This document shows positions 23,257 to 31,961 of a stretch of 64,000 nucleotides of DNA, one piece after another. The stretch's first letter is position 1; each line of letters starts with the position of its first letter. Below the pieces are notes generated by a model that had not been told where the DNA came from, searched no databases, and worked only from the letters and a program-made list of their open reading frames with translations. Made by a program: the position numbers and the translations under genes. The DNA comes from DASWZN01 sp963841635 (GTDB lineage: Bacteria; Acidobacteriota; Terriglobia; Bryobacterales; Bryobacteraceae), in contig CAWJDO010000002.1 of assembly GCA_963841635.1 (NCBI GenBank), positions 5,084,001 through 5,148,000 on the forward strand, read 5' to 3'.

Positions 23257-25389
23257 GTGAATCCCACGCTGAATCGACGCACGTTGCTGAAGGCCGGCCT
23301 CGCGGGTCTGCCGCTGGTGTCCGGCGCGAGCGCGACGGAGGCGCCGGAGGTTCCGTGGCAGAGGAGAATCCGGCGGATCGGCCAGTTGAACATGACCGAG
23401 CACGACCCGGTCGCGTTGAACGTCGAAGAGTGGGCGGACTACTGGGCCAGCCTGAAGGTGGACGCGGTGCTGGTGAGCGTCACCGGAATCCTGGCGTTCT
23501 ATCAGACCAAGGTGCCGTTCCACCGCAAGGGCACGTTCCTGGGGGACCGCGATCTGTTCGGCGAGTGCTGCGCCGCGGCCAAGAAACGCGGCCTGCGCGT
23601 GATCGCGCGTACGAGTCCGGACCTCAACTGGGAGGACGCGGTCCAGGCGCATCCGGAATGGTTCCAGCGCGACGAGAAGGGCGAGCCGGTGCGCCACGGC
23701 GAGGACCCGCGACTGTTCCGCACGTGCATGTTCTCGACCTACATGACCGACTACATGCCGGCGATCATGCGGGAGGTCAACTCGCTCTATGACATCGATG
23801 GCGTGTATACCAATGGCTGGCCGCCGTTCGGCACCCTGCCGGTGTGCTTCTGCGAGCAATGCCGCCGCCTGCCGCGCTCCGGCACGCCGGACTACTGGGA
23901 CAAGTTCAACGAGCGCACGATTTACCTGTGGAAGCTCTACGACGCCATCGCGAAGGAGAAGCGGGCGTCGAACTTCTATTTTGCGAATCTCGGCGGCCAG
24001 GTTCATTGCTCGACGAACCTGCAACAGGTAGGCGAGGTCGCGGAGTGGTTTCAGGCCGACAACCAGGGCCGCGGGGGCGAGGACGCGCCGATCTGGGGAT
24101 GCGCGTTGCAAGGCCGCGTCTGCCGTGCCGTTCAGAACGGCAAGATGGCGACGAACGTAACCGGGTCATGGTCCACCGGCCGCATACGGTGGCGCAACGT
24201 CTATAAGTCGGAGCGGGAACAGCGGATGTGGTTCAACGAGACGCTGGCCAGCGGCATGGTGCCATATCACCATCTCATCGGCGGCGAGAAAGGCATGGGC
24301 GAGGACCGGCGGGCGCTCGAGCCCGCGCGCAAGTACTTCAACTGGATGGCGAGGCACGACCGCCACTTTGCCAACAAGCGGTCGATCGCCAACGTGGGCG
24401 TGGTGATGGGCCAGCGCACGCAACTGTTCTACCCGGCTCCGCGTGGAGTTGCGACGCAGGACTACATAGACGGGCTGTATTACGCGCTGCTCGAGGGGAG
24501 GTTCCTCTTCGACTTTGTCCACGAGGACAAACTCGGCTTGGACGAGCTGAAGAAATACTCCGCCGTGCTGTTGCCGAATACGGCCCTGCTCAGCGACGAG
24601 CAGTGCCGACAGTTGGGGGAGTATTTAAACGCCGGCGGCTCGCTGATGGCCACATTCGAAACCAGCATGTACACCGACCGCAACGAGCGGCGCGCGGATT
24701 TCGGCCTCGCGCAGGTGTTCGGAATCCACAGGGCGGGCGAGGTCACCGGCACAACCGGCAACGCGTTCTATGCGCGCATCGAGCGGCCGCACGAGATACT
24801 GAACGGCTTCACGAACACGAACTGGCTGCCGGGCGCGGAGTACCGCTTGCCCGTCGCGCCGGTTGGAGACGCGGTGCTGACCGTGGTGCCCGGCTACGTG
24901 GCCTACCCGCCTGAGCTGTCCTATCCGCCGCAACCGCGAACGGACGAGCCGGCCGTGGTTCTGCGAGAGAAGGGCCGGAGCCGCCTGGCCTGGTTTCCCG
25001 GCGATATCGAGCGCACCATGTGGCGGAGCGGCCATACGGATCTGAGCCGGCTGCTGCAGAACACGATCCGCTGGGTGTCGCGCGACGATTCGCCGGTGAA
25101 GGTGGAGGGTGAGGGCGTCATCGAGACATTCGCATGGGAGACCGAGGCAGGATTCGCGGTTCACATCCTCAACTACACCAATCCCAATCTGCACCGCGGA
25201 TGGGTGCGGAACTTCTATCCCATCCCGGCCCAGAAGGTGAGAATGAAGCTCCCGGCCGGCAGGCGCGTAACGCGGGTTGAGCTGCTGCGGGCGGAGACGG
25301 ACGTCCCGTTCCAGGTCACGGACGGCACGATCGAGTTCACGGTGCCTAGGGTTGTGGACTACGAGGTGGCGGCGATGTACTCGGCGTGA
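23257..25389 (+). CDS. Secreted GHL6-type glycoside hydrolase with beta-galactosidase-like trimerisation domain
   Basis: The 710-residue protein begins with a twin-arginine-like signal (NRRTLLKAGLAGLPL). GTG 23257 is selected because CAGGAGG precedes it and no upstream residues look like a signal. Residues about 40-370 resemble hypothetical glycosyl hydrolase 6 proteins (VYTNGWPPFGTLPVCFCEQC). A middle domain follows with a GATase-like fold typical of beta-galactosidase trimerisation regions (VLLPNTALLSDEQC, YLNAGGSLMATFET). A beta C-terminal domain ends it. The sugar substrate is unknown. Its 3' end overlaps the opposite methyltransferase gene by 44 bp. Confidence 0.75.
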   Translation: MNPTLNRRTLLKAGLAGLPLVSGASATEAPEVPWQRRIRRIGQLNMTEHDPVALNVEEWADYWASLKVDAVLVSVTGILAFYQTKVPFHRKGTFLGDRDLFGECCAAAKKRGLRVIARTSPDLNWEDAVQAHPEWFQRDEKGEPVRHGEDPRLFRTCMFSTYMTDYMPAIMREVNSLYDIDGVYTNGWPPFGTLPVCFCEQCRRLPRSGTPDYWDKFNERTIYLWKLYDAIAKEKRASNFYFANLGGQVHCSTNLQQVGEVAEWFQADNQGRGGEDAPIWGCALQGRVCRAVQNGKMATNVTGSWSTGRIRWRNVYKSEREQRMWFNETLASGMVPYHHLIGGEKGMGEDRRALEPARKYFNWMARHDRHFANKRSIANVGVVMGQRTQLFYPAPRGVATQDYIDGLYYALLEGRFLFDFVHEDKLGLDELKKYSAVLLPNTALLSDEQCRQLGEYLNAGGSLMATFETSMYTDRNERRADFGLAQVFGIHRAGEVTGTTGNAFYARIERPHEILNGFTNTNWLPGAEYRLPVAPVGDAVLTVVPGYVAYPPELSYPPQPRTDEPAVVLREKGRSRLAWFPGDIERTMWRSGHTDLSRLLQNTIRWVSRDDSPVKVEGEGVIETFAWETEAGFAVHILNYTNPNLHRGWVRNFYPIPAQKVRMKLPAGRRVTRVELLRAETDVPFQVTDGTIEFTVPRVVDYEVAAMYSA

Positions 25390-26038
25390 GCCGCTCGAAG
25401 AACAGGATGTACTGATAGGGCAGAGTGTCGAGCCGCTTTGCCAGGGTGAAGCCCGCGTCCCGAAATTCGGCGATGACGGCCTGGTCCGACAGTTTCATGG
25501 ACGGCGGCGGTCCGACGGGCAAGGGCTTGGTGTAGAAATCGATCACCACGATGCGGCCGCCCGGCTTCAACGCCCGGACCAGCTTCGGATAGTACGCGGC
25601 GCGATTCTCGATGTGGTGCAGGACGTCGCAGAAGAAGATGACGTCGACGGAACGCTCCGGCAGGCGCGGGTCATCGGGAGCTGCGAGGACGGTGGTCAGG
25701 TTCGCCGGGGCATCCTTGCCGGCGATGGCCAGCAGCTTTTCGTCGATATCGACGGCATAGACCTTGCCGGCGTGATGGGCGAAGCGACGCGCGAAGTAGC
25801 CGGTGCCGGCACCGATGTCGGCAATGACGTCAGCGGGCTTGAGATCGAGCGCCATTACGACGTCGCGCGGCTTCTGCCACTCGTCGCGGGAGGGATCCTC
25901 AAGCACCCGGGCGTATTCGTCGGAGGACGGCGGGTGGTGCTGATGGGGCACCTGGCCCCACGCGGCGGCGCTCAGAAGGAACGCAGACGCGGTCACATGA
26001 CGAAGATCGAAACGGCGGCGCCGGCGAGCACAACCCAT
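25346..26038 (-). CDS. Class I SAM-dependent methyltransferase with apparent export signal
   Basis: This 230-residue protein has an arginine-rich start and a hydrophobic core SAFLLSAAAWG, i.e. a likely signal peptide. A complete Rossmann methyltransferase domain follows: VIADIGAGTGYFARRFA (motif I), VYAVDIDEKLL, FFCDVLHHIEN and VIDFYTKPL. SAM enzymes are normally cytoplasmic, so an exported form is odd. ATG 26038 overlaps the chrA end by 46 bp; GTG 25996 would give a GTGA coupling but loses the basic n-region. It is convergent with the GHL6 hydrolase. The substrate is unknown. Confidence 0.75.
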   Translation of the reverse strand: MGCARRRRRFDLRHVTASAFLLSAAAWGQVPHQHHPPSSDEYARVLEDPSRDEWQKPRDVVMALDLKPADVIADIGAGTGYFARRFAHHAGKVYAVDIDEKLLAIAGKDAPANLTTVLAAPDDPRLPERSVDVIFFCDVLHHIENRAAYYPKLVRALKPGGRIVVIDFYTKPLPVGPPPSMKLSDQAVIAEFRDAGFTLAKRLDTLPYQYILFFERLTPSTSPPPRSPQP

Positions 26039-27144
26039 AACATATCGATCTTACAACGGAGCGCCATGAGTGCGCCCACGGCCAGAAGGATGGACGCCGC
26101 GGTCCATTGTGCGGCGCTCGCGAACTGGGCGGTCACGGCCACGAGCAGTCCGACGAACGAAGCCAGGACGCCGCGCAACGCCCGCCTGAAGATGGCCGAG
26201 TGCTGAAGCCGGTCGAAGTACGGGACCGTAATGAGCACCATCAGGAAGGATGGAGCGAGGACCGCCGCCGTTCCGACGATGGCGCCCAGCGGGCCGGCGA
26301 TCCGGTAAGCGATGAAGGTGGCGGTGATGATGATGGGGCCGGGTGTTACCTGGCCCAGGGCGATGCCGTCCATGAAGGTCCTGCTGTCCATCCAGTGGTA
26401 AACGTCGACCACCTGGTGCAGCATCACCGGTAGCGAAGCGAAGCCTCCTCCGAAAGCGAACAGGTCCACCTTGACCATGACGGCAGCGAGGTCGAACAAG
26501 AGCCGGTTTGCCGCGAAGAGAGCGGCCAGCGCGGCGCAACCTGTCAGAGCCGCAATCAAAACCACCCGCACGGTGCGCCGCCCGCCCGGCCGGGCGGTGC
26601 CGAGAGGCTGGACGGGCAGGTTCGCGCCTCGATAGAGGAGCGCGCCGACGGCCGCGGACCCGACAATGGCCAGGATCGGACTGCCACGAAAGAACAGGAA
26701 CGCGGCCGCGCCGCAGGCCAAAAGGGCGTCGCGCCAGTTTCGGACGGAGCTGCGCCCGAAATTCACGGCGGCGTTCGCGACCAGCGCCACCACGATCACG
26801 TGCAGGCCGCGGAAAGCCGAAGCCACGGCGTGTAGGTCGCGGCTGGCTCCGTAGCCTGCGGCGATGACCATCATCAACAGGAACGCGGGCAGGGCGAATC
26901 CCACGAACGTTGCCAGCGCTCCCGCGGGCCCTCGAACGCGCAGGCCGACATAGGCGGCCACCTGCAAGGCTGTCGAGCCCGGGATCGACTGGCACAATGC
27001 GGCGCCGTCCGAGAACGCTTCCTCCGACAGCCACTTCTTTTTGGTTACGGCCAGATCGCGGATGTAGGCCACCATGGCCGGTCCGCCGAATGCCGTCAGG
27101 CCGAGGCGCAGGAGCGCCAGGAATAGCGCGGGGAGCGCAATCAC
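25993..27144 (-). CDS. chrA: Chromate transporter, full-length two-domain ChrA
   Basis: ChrA exports chromate. The 383-residue protein contains two homologous halves with the signature GLTAFGGPAMVAYIRDLAV and, in the second half, KVDLFAFGGGFASLPVMLHQ. GQVTPGPIIITATF is also typical. About ten to twelve TM helices are present. Its stop coincides with the possible GTG start of the methyltransferase (GTGA). It may equally move other oxyanions, since ChrA homologues are broadly distributed in soils without chromate exposure. Confidence 0.85.
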   Translation of the reverse strand: MIALPALFLALLRLGLTAFGGPAMVAYIRDLAVTKKKWLSEEAFSDGAALCQSIPGSTALQVAAYVGLRVRGPAGALATFVGFALPAFLLMMVIAAGYGASRDLHAVASAFRGLHVIVVALVANAAVNFGRSSVRNWRDALLACGAAAFLFFRGSPILAIVGSAAVGALLYRGANLPVQPLGTARPGGRRTVRVVLIAALTGCAALAALFAANRLLFDLAAVMVKVDLFAFGGGFASLPVMLHQVVDVYHWMDSRTFMDGIALGQVTPGPIIITATFIAYRIAGPLGAIVGTAAVLAPSFLMVLITVPYFDRLQHSAIFRRALRGVLASFVGLLVAVTAQFASAAQWTAASILLAVGALMALRCKIDMLWVVLAGAAVSIFVM

Positions 27145-27186
27145 GTAGAGAACATAGCAGGCTCGGGGAGCGCTACGCTTGGCCGG

Positions 27187-27228
27187 AAGCGGGGCCTACG
27201 CCCGCTTGGCGGGGCCTGGGGGCCCCGC
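27187..27228. repeat. Two adjacent GC-rich hairpins in the chrA/tannase divergent region
   Basis: AAGCGGG (27187-27193) pairs with CCCGCTT (27201-27207). GCGGGGCC (27209-27216) pairs with GGCCCCGC (27221-27228) around TGGG. Both stems are perfect and lie back to back. The unit looks like a REP-type palindromic repeat inserted between divergent genes. It could also affect both transcripts. Confidence 0.5.
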
Positions 27229-27309
27229 GCAGCCAGGAGGTCCGCCCCACAACGAACTGAAACAGGCGCGGATGGGAGACAGGGATGTGTGGAATACTAG
27301 AACACGATT

Positions 27310-28932
27310 ATGAGGATTCGAACGGTTCTGTTTAGCGCGTTTCTCGCATACGCGACGGGCGGCATATCGATTGCGCAGCAGCCCTGCGAGAGCTTGACCG
27401 CGCTCAAGCTCGATGGCGCGGCCGTAGCATCGGCGGCGATGGTGGATGCCGCGCCGCTGAAGCCACAACCAAACGCCTTCTTCAAGCTGCCGCCGGTCAC
27501 GGTTCCGCGGCACTGCGAGGTTAAGGGCGTCGCGCGACCGACCTCCGACTCCGAGATCCACTTCGAGCTGTGGCTCCCTCCGGCGGGCGCTTGGAACGGG
27601 AAGTACATCCAGAGGGGAAACGGCGGCTGGGCCGGCTCCATCCCGGTCTACGATCTGGTGACTCCGCTGGCCCGAGGCTATGCCGCCTCCGCTACAGACG
27701 ACGGTCATAGCAGCCCTTCCCCCATGCCGAACGCAAGCTGGGCGATCGGCCATCCCGAGAAGCTGATCGACTTCGGCTATCGCGCTCTGCACGAGACTGC
27801 CCGGCAGTCCAAAGCCATCCTGCGCGCATTCTACGGGCAGGAACTGAGCCGGGCCTATTTCGTGGGCTGCTCCGACGGCGGCCGCGAGGGATTGATGGAG
27901 GCGGAGCGGTATCCGGAGGACTTCGACGGCGTCGTGGCCGGCGCTCCGGCCAACAACTGGACCCGGCACTTCACCGGTTTCGTCTGGAACGAGAAAGCGC
28001 TGAAGGGCGATCCCGCCGGCGACATCCCCGCATCCAAGCTGCCAGCCATTCAGAGAGCTGCGCTCGCGGCCTGCGACGCGGTGGACGGAGTGAAGGACGG
28101 CCTGATCGAAGATCCGCGCCAGTGCCATTTCGATCCCGCGGTGCTGAAGTGCGCGGGCGCGGAAGGCCCGGAGTGCCTGACGCAGCCGCAAATCGAGACC
28201 CTCAAGAAGATTTACGGCGGCCCGCGGAGTCCGAGCACCGGGGAGCAGATCTACCCCGGCTACGAGCCGGGGACGGAAGCCGACCCGGTGGGGTGGGCGG
28301 TGTGGATCGTGGGGCCGGTTCACGCGATGTTCGGGAACTCCTTTTATTCCGGAGCGGTTTTCGAAGATCCGAAATGGGACTGGCGGAGCATCGACTTCGA
28401 CCGCGATCTGAAGCTCGCCCGAGAGAAGGCCGGGCCGATCCTGGATGCGTACAATCCCGATCTGAGGAGCTTCCGGGCGCACGGCGGCAAGCTGATCCAG
28501 TATCACGGCTGGGGCGACGCCGCGATCGCACCGCGAGACTCAATCGCTTTCTATGAAAAGGTAGCCGCCTTTTTGAAACAATTCCCGGACCCGCGCGGCG
28601 ACGCCTCGAAGCCGATTGAGGATTTCTATCGCTTGTTCATGGTGCCGGGGATGGGGCACTGCGCTACGGGTTCTGGCCCCAACAACTTCGGCAACACGGA
28701 CATCGCCGATCCGAGTGTGTCGCCGGAGGATGCCGGCCACGACGTGGTGCTCGCGCTCGACCGGTGGGTTACCCAGGGCATCGCGCCGGAGACGATCGTC
28801 GGAACAGGGAAAATCGGCGGCGTCACGATGACCCGTCCGCTGTGCCCCTACCCGAAGGTGGCTCACTACAAGGGTGGCGACTCCAATGACGCCGCCAGCT
28901 TCGAGTGCGTCGAGCCGGGCGCAGGGAAGTAA
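27310..28932 (+). CDS. Secreted tannase/feruloyl esterase-family hydrolase
   Basis: The 540-residue protein has a signal peptide (residues 1-22) and an alpha/beta-hydrolase of the tannase family (PF07519). Visible are ERL-free substrate-side cysteines, the nucleophile region FVGCSDGGREGLMEAE (Ser near residue 188), the acid in VDGVKDGLI, the calcium-site-like NPDLRSF, and the catalytic His in VPGMGHCATG. Family members cleave esters of aromatic acids such as gallate or ferulate from plant polymers. Here the exact ester is not predictable. It begins 165 bp from divergent chrA. Confidence 0.85.
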   Translation: MRIRTVLFSAFLAYATGGISIAQQPCESLTALKLDGAAVASAAMVDAAPLKPQPNAFFKLPPVTVPRHCEVKGVARPTSDSEIHFELWLPPAGAWNGKYIQRGNGGWAGSIPVYDLVTPLARGYAASATDDGHSSPSPMPNASWAIGHPEKLIDFGYRALHETARQSKAILRAFYGQELSRAYFVGCSDGGREGLMEAERYPEDFDGVVAGAPANNWTRHFTGFVWNEKALKGDPAGDIPASKLPAIQRAALAACDAVDGVKDGLIEDPRQCHFDPAVLKCAGAEGPECLTQPQIETLKKIYGGPRSPSTGEQIYPGYEPGTEADPVGWAVWIVGPVHAMFGNSFYSGAVFEDPKWDWRSIDFDRDLKLAREKAGPILDAYNPDLRSFRAHGGKLIQYHGWGDAAIAPRDSIAFYEKVAAFLKQFPDPRGDASKPIEDFYRLFMVPGMGHCATGSGPNNFGNTDIADPSVSPEDAGHDVVLALDRWVTQGIAPETIVGTGKIGGVTMTRPLCPYPKVAHYKGGDSNDAASFECVEPGAGK

Positions 28933-29044
28933 GTACCCGGTCGAAAATACCCGCCCACCTGGGAGCACCCGAGCGCGCGCCGCTAACTCGAAGAAACTCG
29001 CTGCTTTACAGGGGTGGCATCTGGCTTGCATCAACAAGCCCGAG

Positions 29045-30574
29045 ATGGCAACTCTGGGTTGTCGCACGCCGATCGCGTGGACCAAGGGCGCCCTGCTGGA
29101 GCTGATCGAGGCCAAGCTGCGGGGTTACCGGTTCATCGTCGTCTCTAATCGGGAGCCCTACGTTCATCAGTATTCCGGGGACGAGGTCGAGTGCGTGAAG
29201 CCCGCCAGCGGCCTGACCACGGCGCTCGAGCCGATCATGCGGGCGTGCGGCGGCACATGGATCGCGCACGGCAGCGGCGATGCCGACCGCAGCGTCGTCG
29301 ACGCCGGCGACCACGTGATGCTGCCTCCGCACGATCCCAGCTTCACGCTGCGGCGCGTGTGGCTCACGAAGGAGCAGGAAACCCGCTACTACTACGGCCT
29401 GGCCAACCAGGGCCTGTGGCCGCTGTGCCATGTCGTGTTCACGCGGCCCGCGTTCGCTCCGGAGGACTGGCAAAGCTATCGCGAGGTCAACGAGCTGTTC
29501 GCGCGCACGGTGCTCGAAGAAGCCGGCGATGCCCCGACTTTCGTGTTCATACAGGACTATCATTTCGCTCTGCTGCCGCGCCTGCTCAAGGACAGCAACC
29601 CCAATCTGGTCGTGGCCCAGTTCTGGCACATCCCCTGGCCGAACCCGGAAATCTTCCGCGATTTTCCGTGGGGCGCCGAACTGCTCGACGGCCTGCTGGG
29701 CAACGACCTGCTTGGATTCCATCTGCGCCTGCACTGCCTGAACTTCCTGGACACGGTGGACCGGACGGTGGAGGCGATGGCGGATCGCGAACGGTTCGAG
29801 GTGACGCGGGGCGGGCGCACGACTTCGGTCCGACCGTTTCCGATCAGCATCGACTTCGACGAGCAGGCCACCACGGCGGCGGCGACCGAGACCGACCAGG
29901 AGATGAAGCGCTGGCGGCGTCAGCTCGGACTGCGCCAGGAGTTCGTCGGCGTCGGAATCGACCGGATGGATTACACCAAGGGCATCCTGGAGCGGCTGCG
30001 CGCGGTGGACCGGTTCCTCACCAAGAACCCCGACTACCGCTCGCGACTGGTCTTCATCCAGGTGGGAGTGCCCAGCCGGATGCGGATCCGCCAGTACAAA
30101 CTGCTCGAAGAGGAGGTCGCCGACCTGGTGGACGAGATCAACTGGAAATGGGCCGTAGGTTCCTGGCGCCCGGTCGTCCTGATCGGACGGAACGTGGGCC
30201 GGTTCGGGATGGCGGCGTTGCACCGGCTGGCCAACTTCTGCATGGTGAGCGCGCTGCACGACGGGATGAACCTGGTGGCGAAAGAGTTCGTGGGAAGCCG
30301 TTTCGATGGGGACGGCGTCCTGATCCTGAGCGATTTCGCGGGCGCATCGAGAGAGCTGACCGACGCGGTGCTGGTCAATCCGTTCGATGAAGAGGGCATG
30401 GCCGAGTCGATCCGGCAGGCCTTGGAAATGCCGGAGGAGGCGCGCAGGAAGCGCATGCAGAGGATGCGGGCGGCGGTGGCGGAGAACAACATCTACCGCT
30501 GGGCCGGCAAGATCATCTCCGCGCTGCTGAGGTTCGAGTTTGCGGCTAATGGCCAGGCCGATGCCGCAGCCTGA
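29045..30574 (+). CDS. otsA: Trehalose-6-phosphate synthase
   Basis: OtsA joins UDP- or ADP-glucose to glucose-6-phosphate. The GT20 protein contains VVSNREPYVHQY, FIQDYHFALLPRLL, VAQFWHIPWPNPE, GIDRMDYTKGILERL, ALHDGMNLVAKEFVG and LSDFAGASRELTDAVLVNP, all GT20 signatures. ATG 29045 gives 509 residues. The frame is open further upstream to 28874, which would overlap the tannase gene and encode non-conserved sequence. It overlaps otsB by 26 bp. With OtsB, DUF5752 and TreT it forms a four-gene trehalose operon. Confidence 0.9.
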   Translation: MATLGCRTPIAWTKGALLELIEAKLRGYRFIVVSNREPYVHQYSGDEVECVKPASGLTTALEPIMRACGGTWIAHGSGDADRSVVDAGDHVMLPPHDPSFTLRRVWLTKEQETRYYYGLANQGLWPLCHVVFTRPAFAPEDWQSYREVNELFARTVLEEAGDAPTFVFIQDYHFALLPRLLKDSNPNLVVAQFWHIPWPNPEIFRDFPWGAELLDGLLGNDLLGFHLRLHCLNFLDTVDRTVEAMADRERFEVTRGGRTTSVRPFPISIDFDEQATTAAATETDQEMKRWRRQLGLRQEFVGVGIDRMDYTKGILERLRAVDRFLTKNPDYRSRLVFIQVGVPSRMRIRQYKLLEEEVADLVDEINWKWAVGSWRPVVLIGRNVGRFGMAALHRLANFCMVSALHDGMNLVAKEFVGSRFDGDGVLILSDFAGASRELTDAVLVNPFDEEGMAESIRQALEMPEEARRKRMQRMRAAVAENNIYRWAGKIISALLRFEFAANGQADAAA

Positions 30575-31316
30575 GGTCGAGGAGCGGATCCGGGTGGCCC
30601 GCCGCGTCGCACTGTTTTCGGATTTCGATGGAGCGCTGGCACCGCTAGTGCCGGATCCGGCGGGGGCCCGCATGGATGAAAGGGTGCGGCAGGCACTGGC
30701 GACCATCGCGCACGGGGGCCGGGCCGTCGTCACCATCATCAGCGGACGCGGGCTCGATCACTTGCGCGAGCGGGTGGGTCTGCCGGACCTGATTTACGCG
30801 GGCAATCATGGCCTGGAGATCGAGGGCCGCGGCCTGAGCTTTATCGAGCCTGCGGCGGCGGCTGCGCGAGGCGAACTCCGCGTCGTCACCCGGCGGCTGG
30901 AGGCGGCATTGCGTCCGATTCCGGGCGCTTTTGTCGAGTACAAGGTGCTGACCACCAGCGCGCACTATCGCAATGTCGCAGCGGCGGATCGAGGGCGCGT
31001 CGAGCAGGCGGTTCTCGAGGCGATCGCGCCGGCGGACGGCCTGTTCCGCCTTGGGTCGGGCAAGATGCTGTGGGAGATTCTACCGAAGACGGACTGGAAC
31101 AAGGGCGCGGCGGTGCGCTGGATTCTGGACCGCGTGGGGGGCGACGGGATGGTGAGTATTCACTTCGGCGACGACCGGACCGACGAAGACGCGTTCCGCG
31201 CTCTGCCCGATGGGCTGACGTTCAAAGTAGGCTGCGCGGAGCCTACTGACGCGAGGTGCCGCGTGAGCGGTCCCGCGGCGGTGGAGGAGTTTCTCGAATG
31301 GCTGGCGTGGCAGTGA
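30549..31316 (+). CDS. otsB: Trehalose-6-phosphate phosphatase (HAD IIB)
   Basis: OtsB dephosphorylates trehalose-6-phosphate. Motif I is FSDFDGALAPLV; the usual Thr after DFDG is Ala here. Motif II is IISGRG, and the late motif GDDRTDEDAF binds Mg2+. GNHGLEIEG and KMLWEILPKTDWNKGAA are also typical. ATG 30549 gives 255 residues; a TTG three codons earlier is also possible. The Ala in motif I leaves both catalytic aspartates intact, so activity is expected. The gene overlaps otsA and is overlapped by the DUF5752 gene. Confidence 0.9.
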   Translation: MARPMPQPEVEERIRVARRVALFSDFDGALAPLVPDPAGARMDERVRQALATIAHGGRAVVTIISGRGLDHLRERVGLPDLIYAGNHGLEIEGRGLSFIEPAAAAARGELRVVTRRLEAALRPIPGAFVEYKVLTTSAHYRNVAAADRGRVEQAVLEAIAPADGLFRLGSGKMLWEILPKTDWNKGAAVRWILDRVGGDGMVSIHFGDDRTDEDAFRALPDGLTFKVGCAEPTDARCRVSGPAAVEEFLEWLAWQ

Positions 31317-31960
31317 GTGCCGTCGAACCCTTCGCCTTCCAAACCGAGCGGCACCTGGTGGTGCTGACCGGCCGGAGGGCCAGAAACCTGGCCGAGTTGC
31401 AGTCGCATCTGCACAAGGTCTCGGGCGCCTCGATTTTTTATCATACGCACTACCTGTTCCTGACCCACAATTTTGGCAAGCCGCGGTTTCACAACGAATT
31501 CGCGCACTGGGCTTCGCAGGCGTTGCAGGAGGAGGGACTGGCGGAGCGGCTGACCGCGATCGACTTGCTGGCGATGACCTCCATCCGCGACCTTCGGACA
31601 GCCATCATTACGACAGTGGAGAAGTACCTGGGCGACGGCAAGCGGATGCGCGAATGCCCGCCCGGGGACGAGTTCCATTTCTGCGAAGCCAAGAGCTTCG
31701 TGTCGCCCACTGGCCTGCTGGCGCGTGACGCCCGGGAGTTGTTCGAGATGGTGGGACATACCACGGATGCGAGCCTCTACTTCCACTTCTTTCAGGCACG
31801 GTTGCGCCTGGAGCGCCCTACCAACGATTTCTCGATGTGGCTTACGAAGCACGGCGAGCCCAGGCTGGCGCAGGCGATCGACCGGCTGAATCCATACGAC
31901 GCCACGCTGGGGGAGTTCAAGGAACAGATCGTAAAAATCGGGAGGAGGCTGCGGGCTTGA
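31298..31960 (+). CDS. DUF5752 family protein
   Basis: The 220-residue protein has SAVEPFAFQTERHLVVLTGR, FYHTHYLFLTHNFGKPRFHN, HFCEAKSFVSPTGLLARD and YFHFFQARLRLERPTNDFS, which match DUF5752 proteins often encoded next to trehalose glycosyltransferases. It is mostly helical with conserved His/Tyr residues. The biochemical role is unknown; a regulatory or scaffolding function in trehalose synthesis is inference. ATG 31298 is supported by GGAGGAG upstream. It overlaps otsB by 19 bp and precedes the TreT gene by one base. Confidence 0.7.
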   Translation: MAGVAVSAVEPFAFQTERHLVVLTGRRARNLAELQSHLHKVSGASIFYHTHYLFLTHNFGKPRFHNEFAHWASQALQEEGLAERLTAIDLLAMTSIRDLRTAIITTVEKYLGDGKRMRECPPGDEFHFCEAKSFVSPTGLLARDARELFEMVGHTTDASLYFHFFQARLRLERPTNDFSMWLTKHGEPRLAQAIDRLNPYDATLGEFKEQIVKIGRRLRA

Positions 31961-31961
31961 G

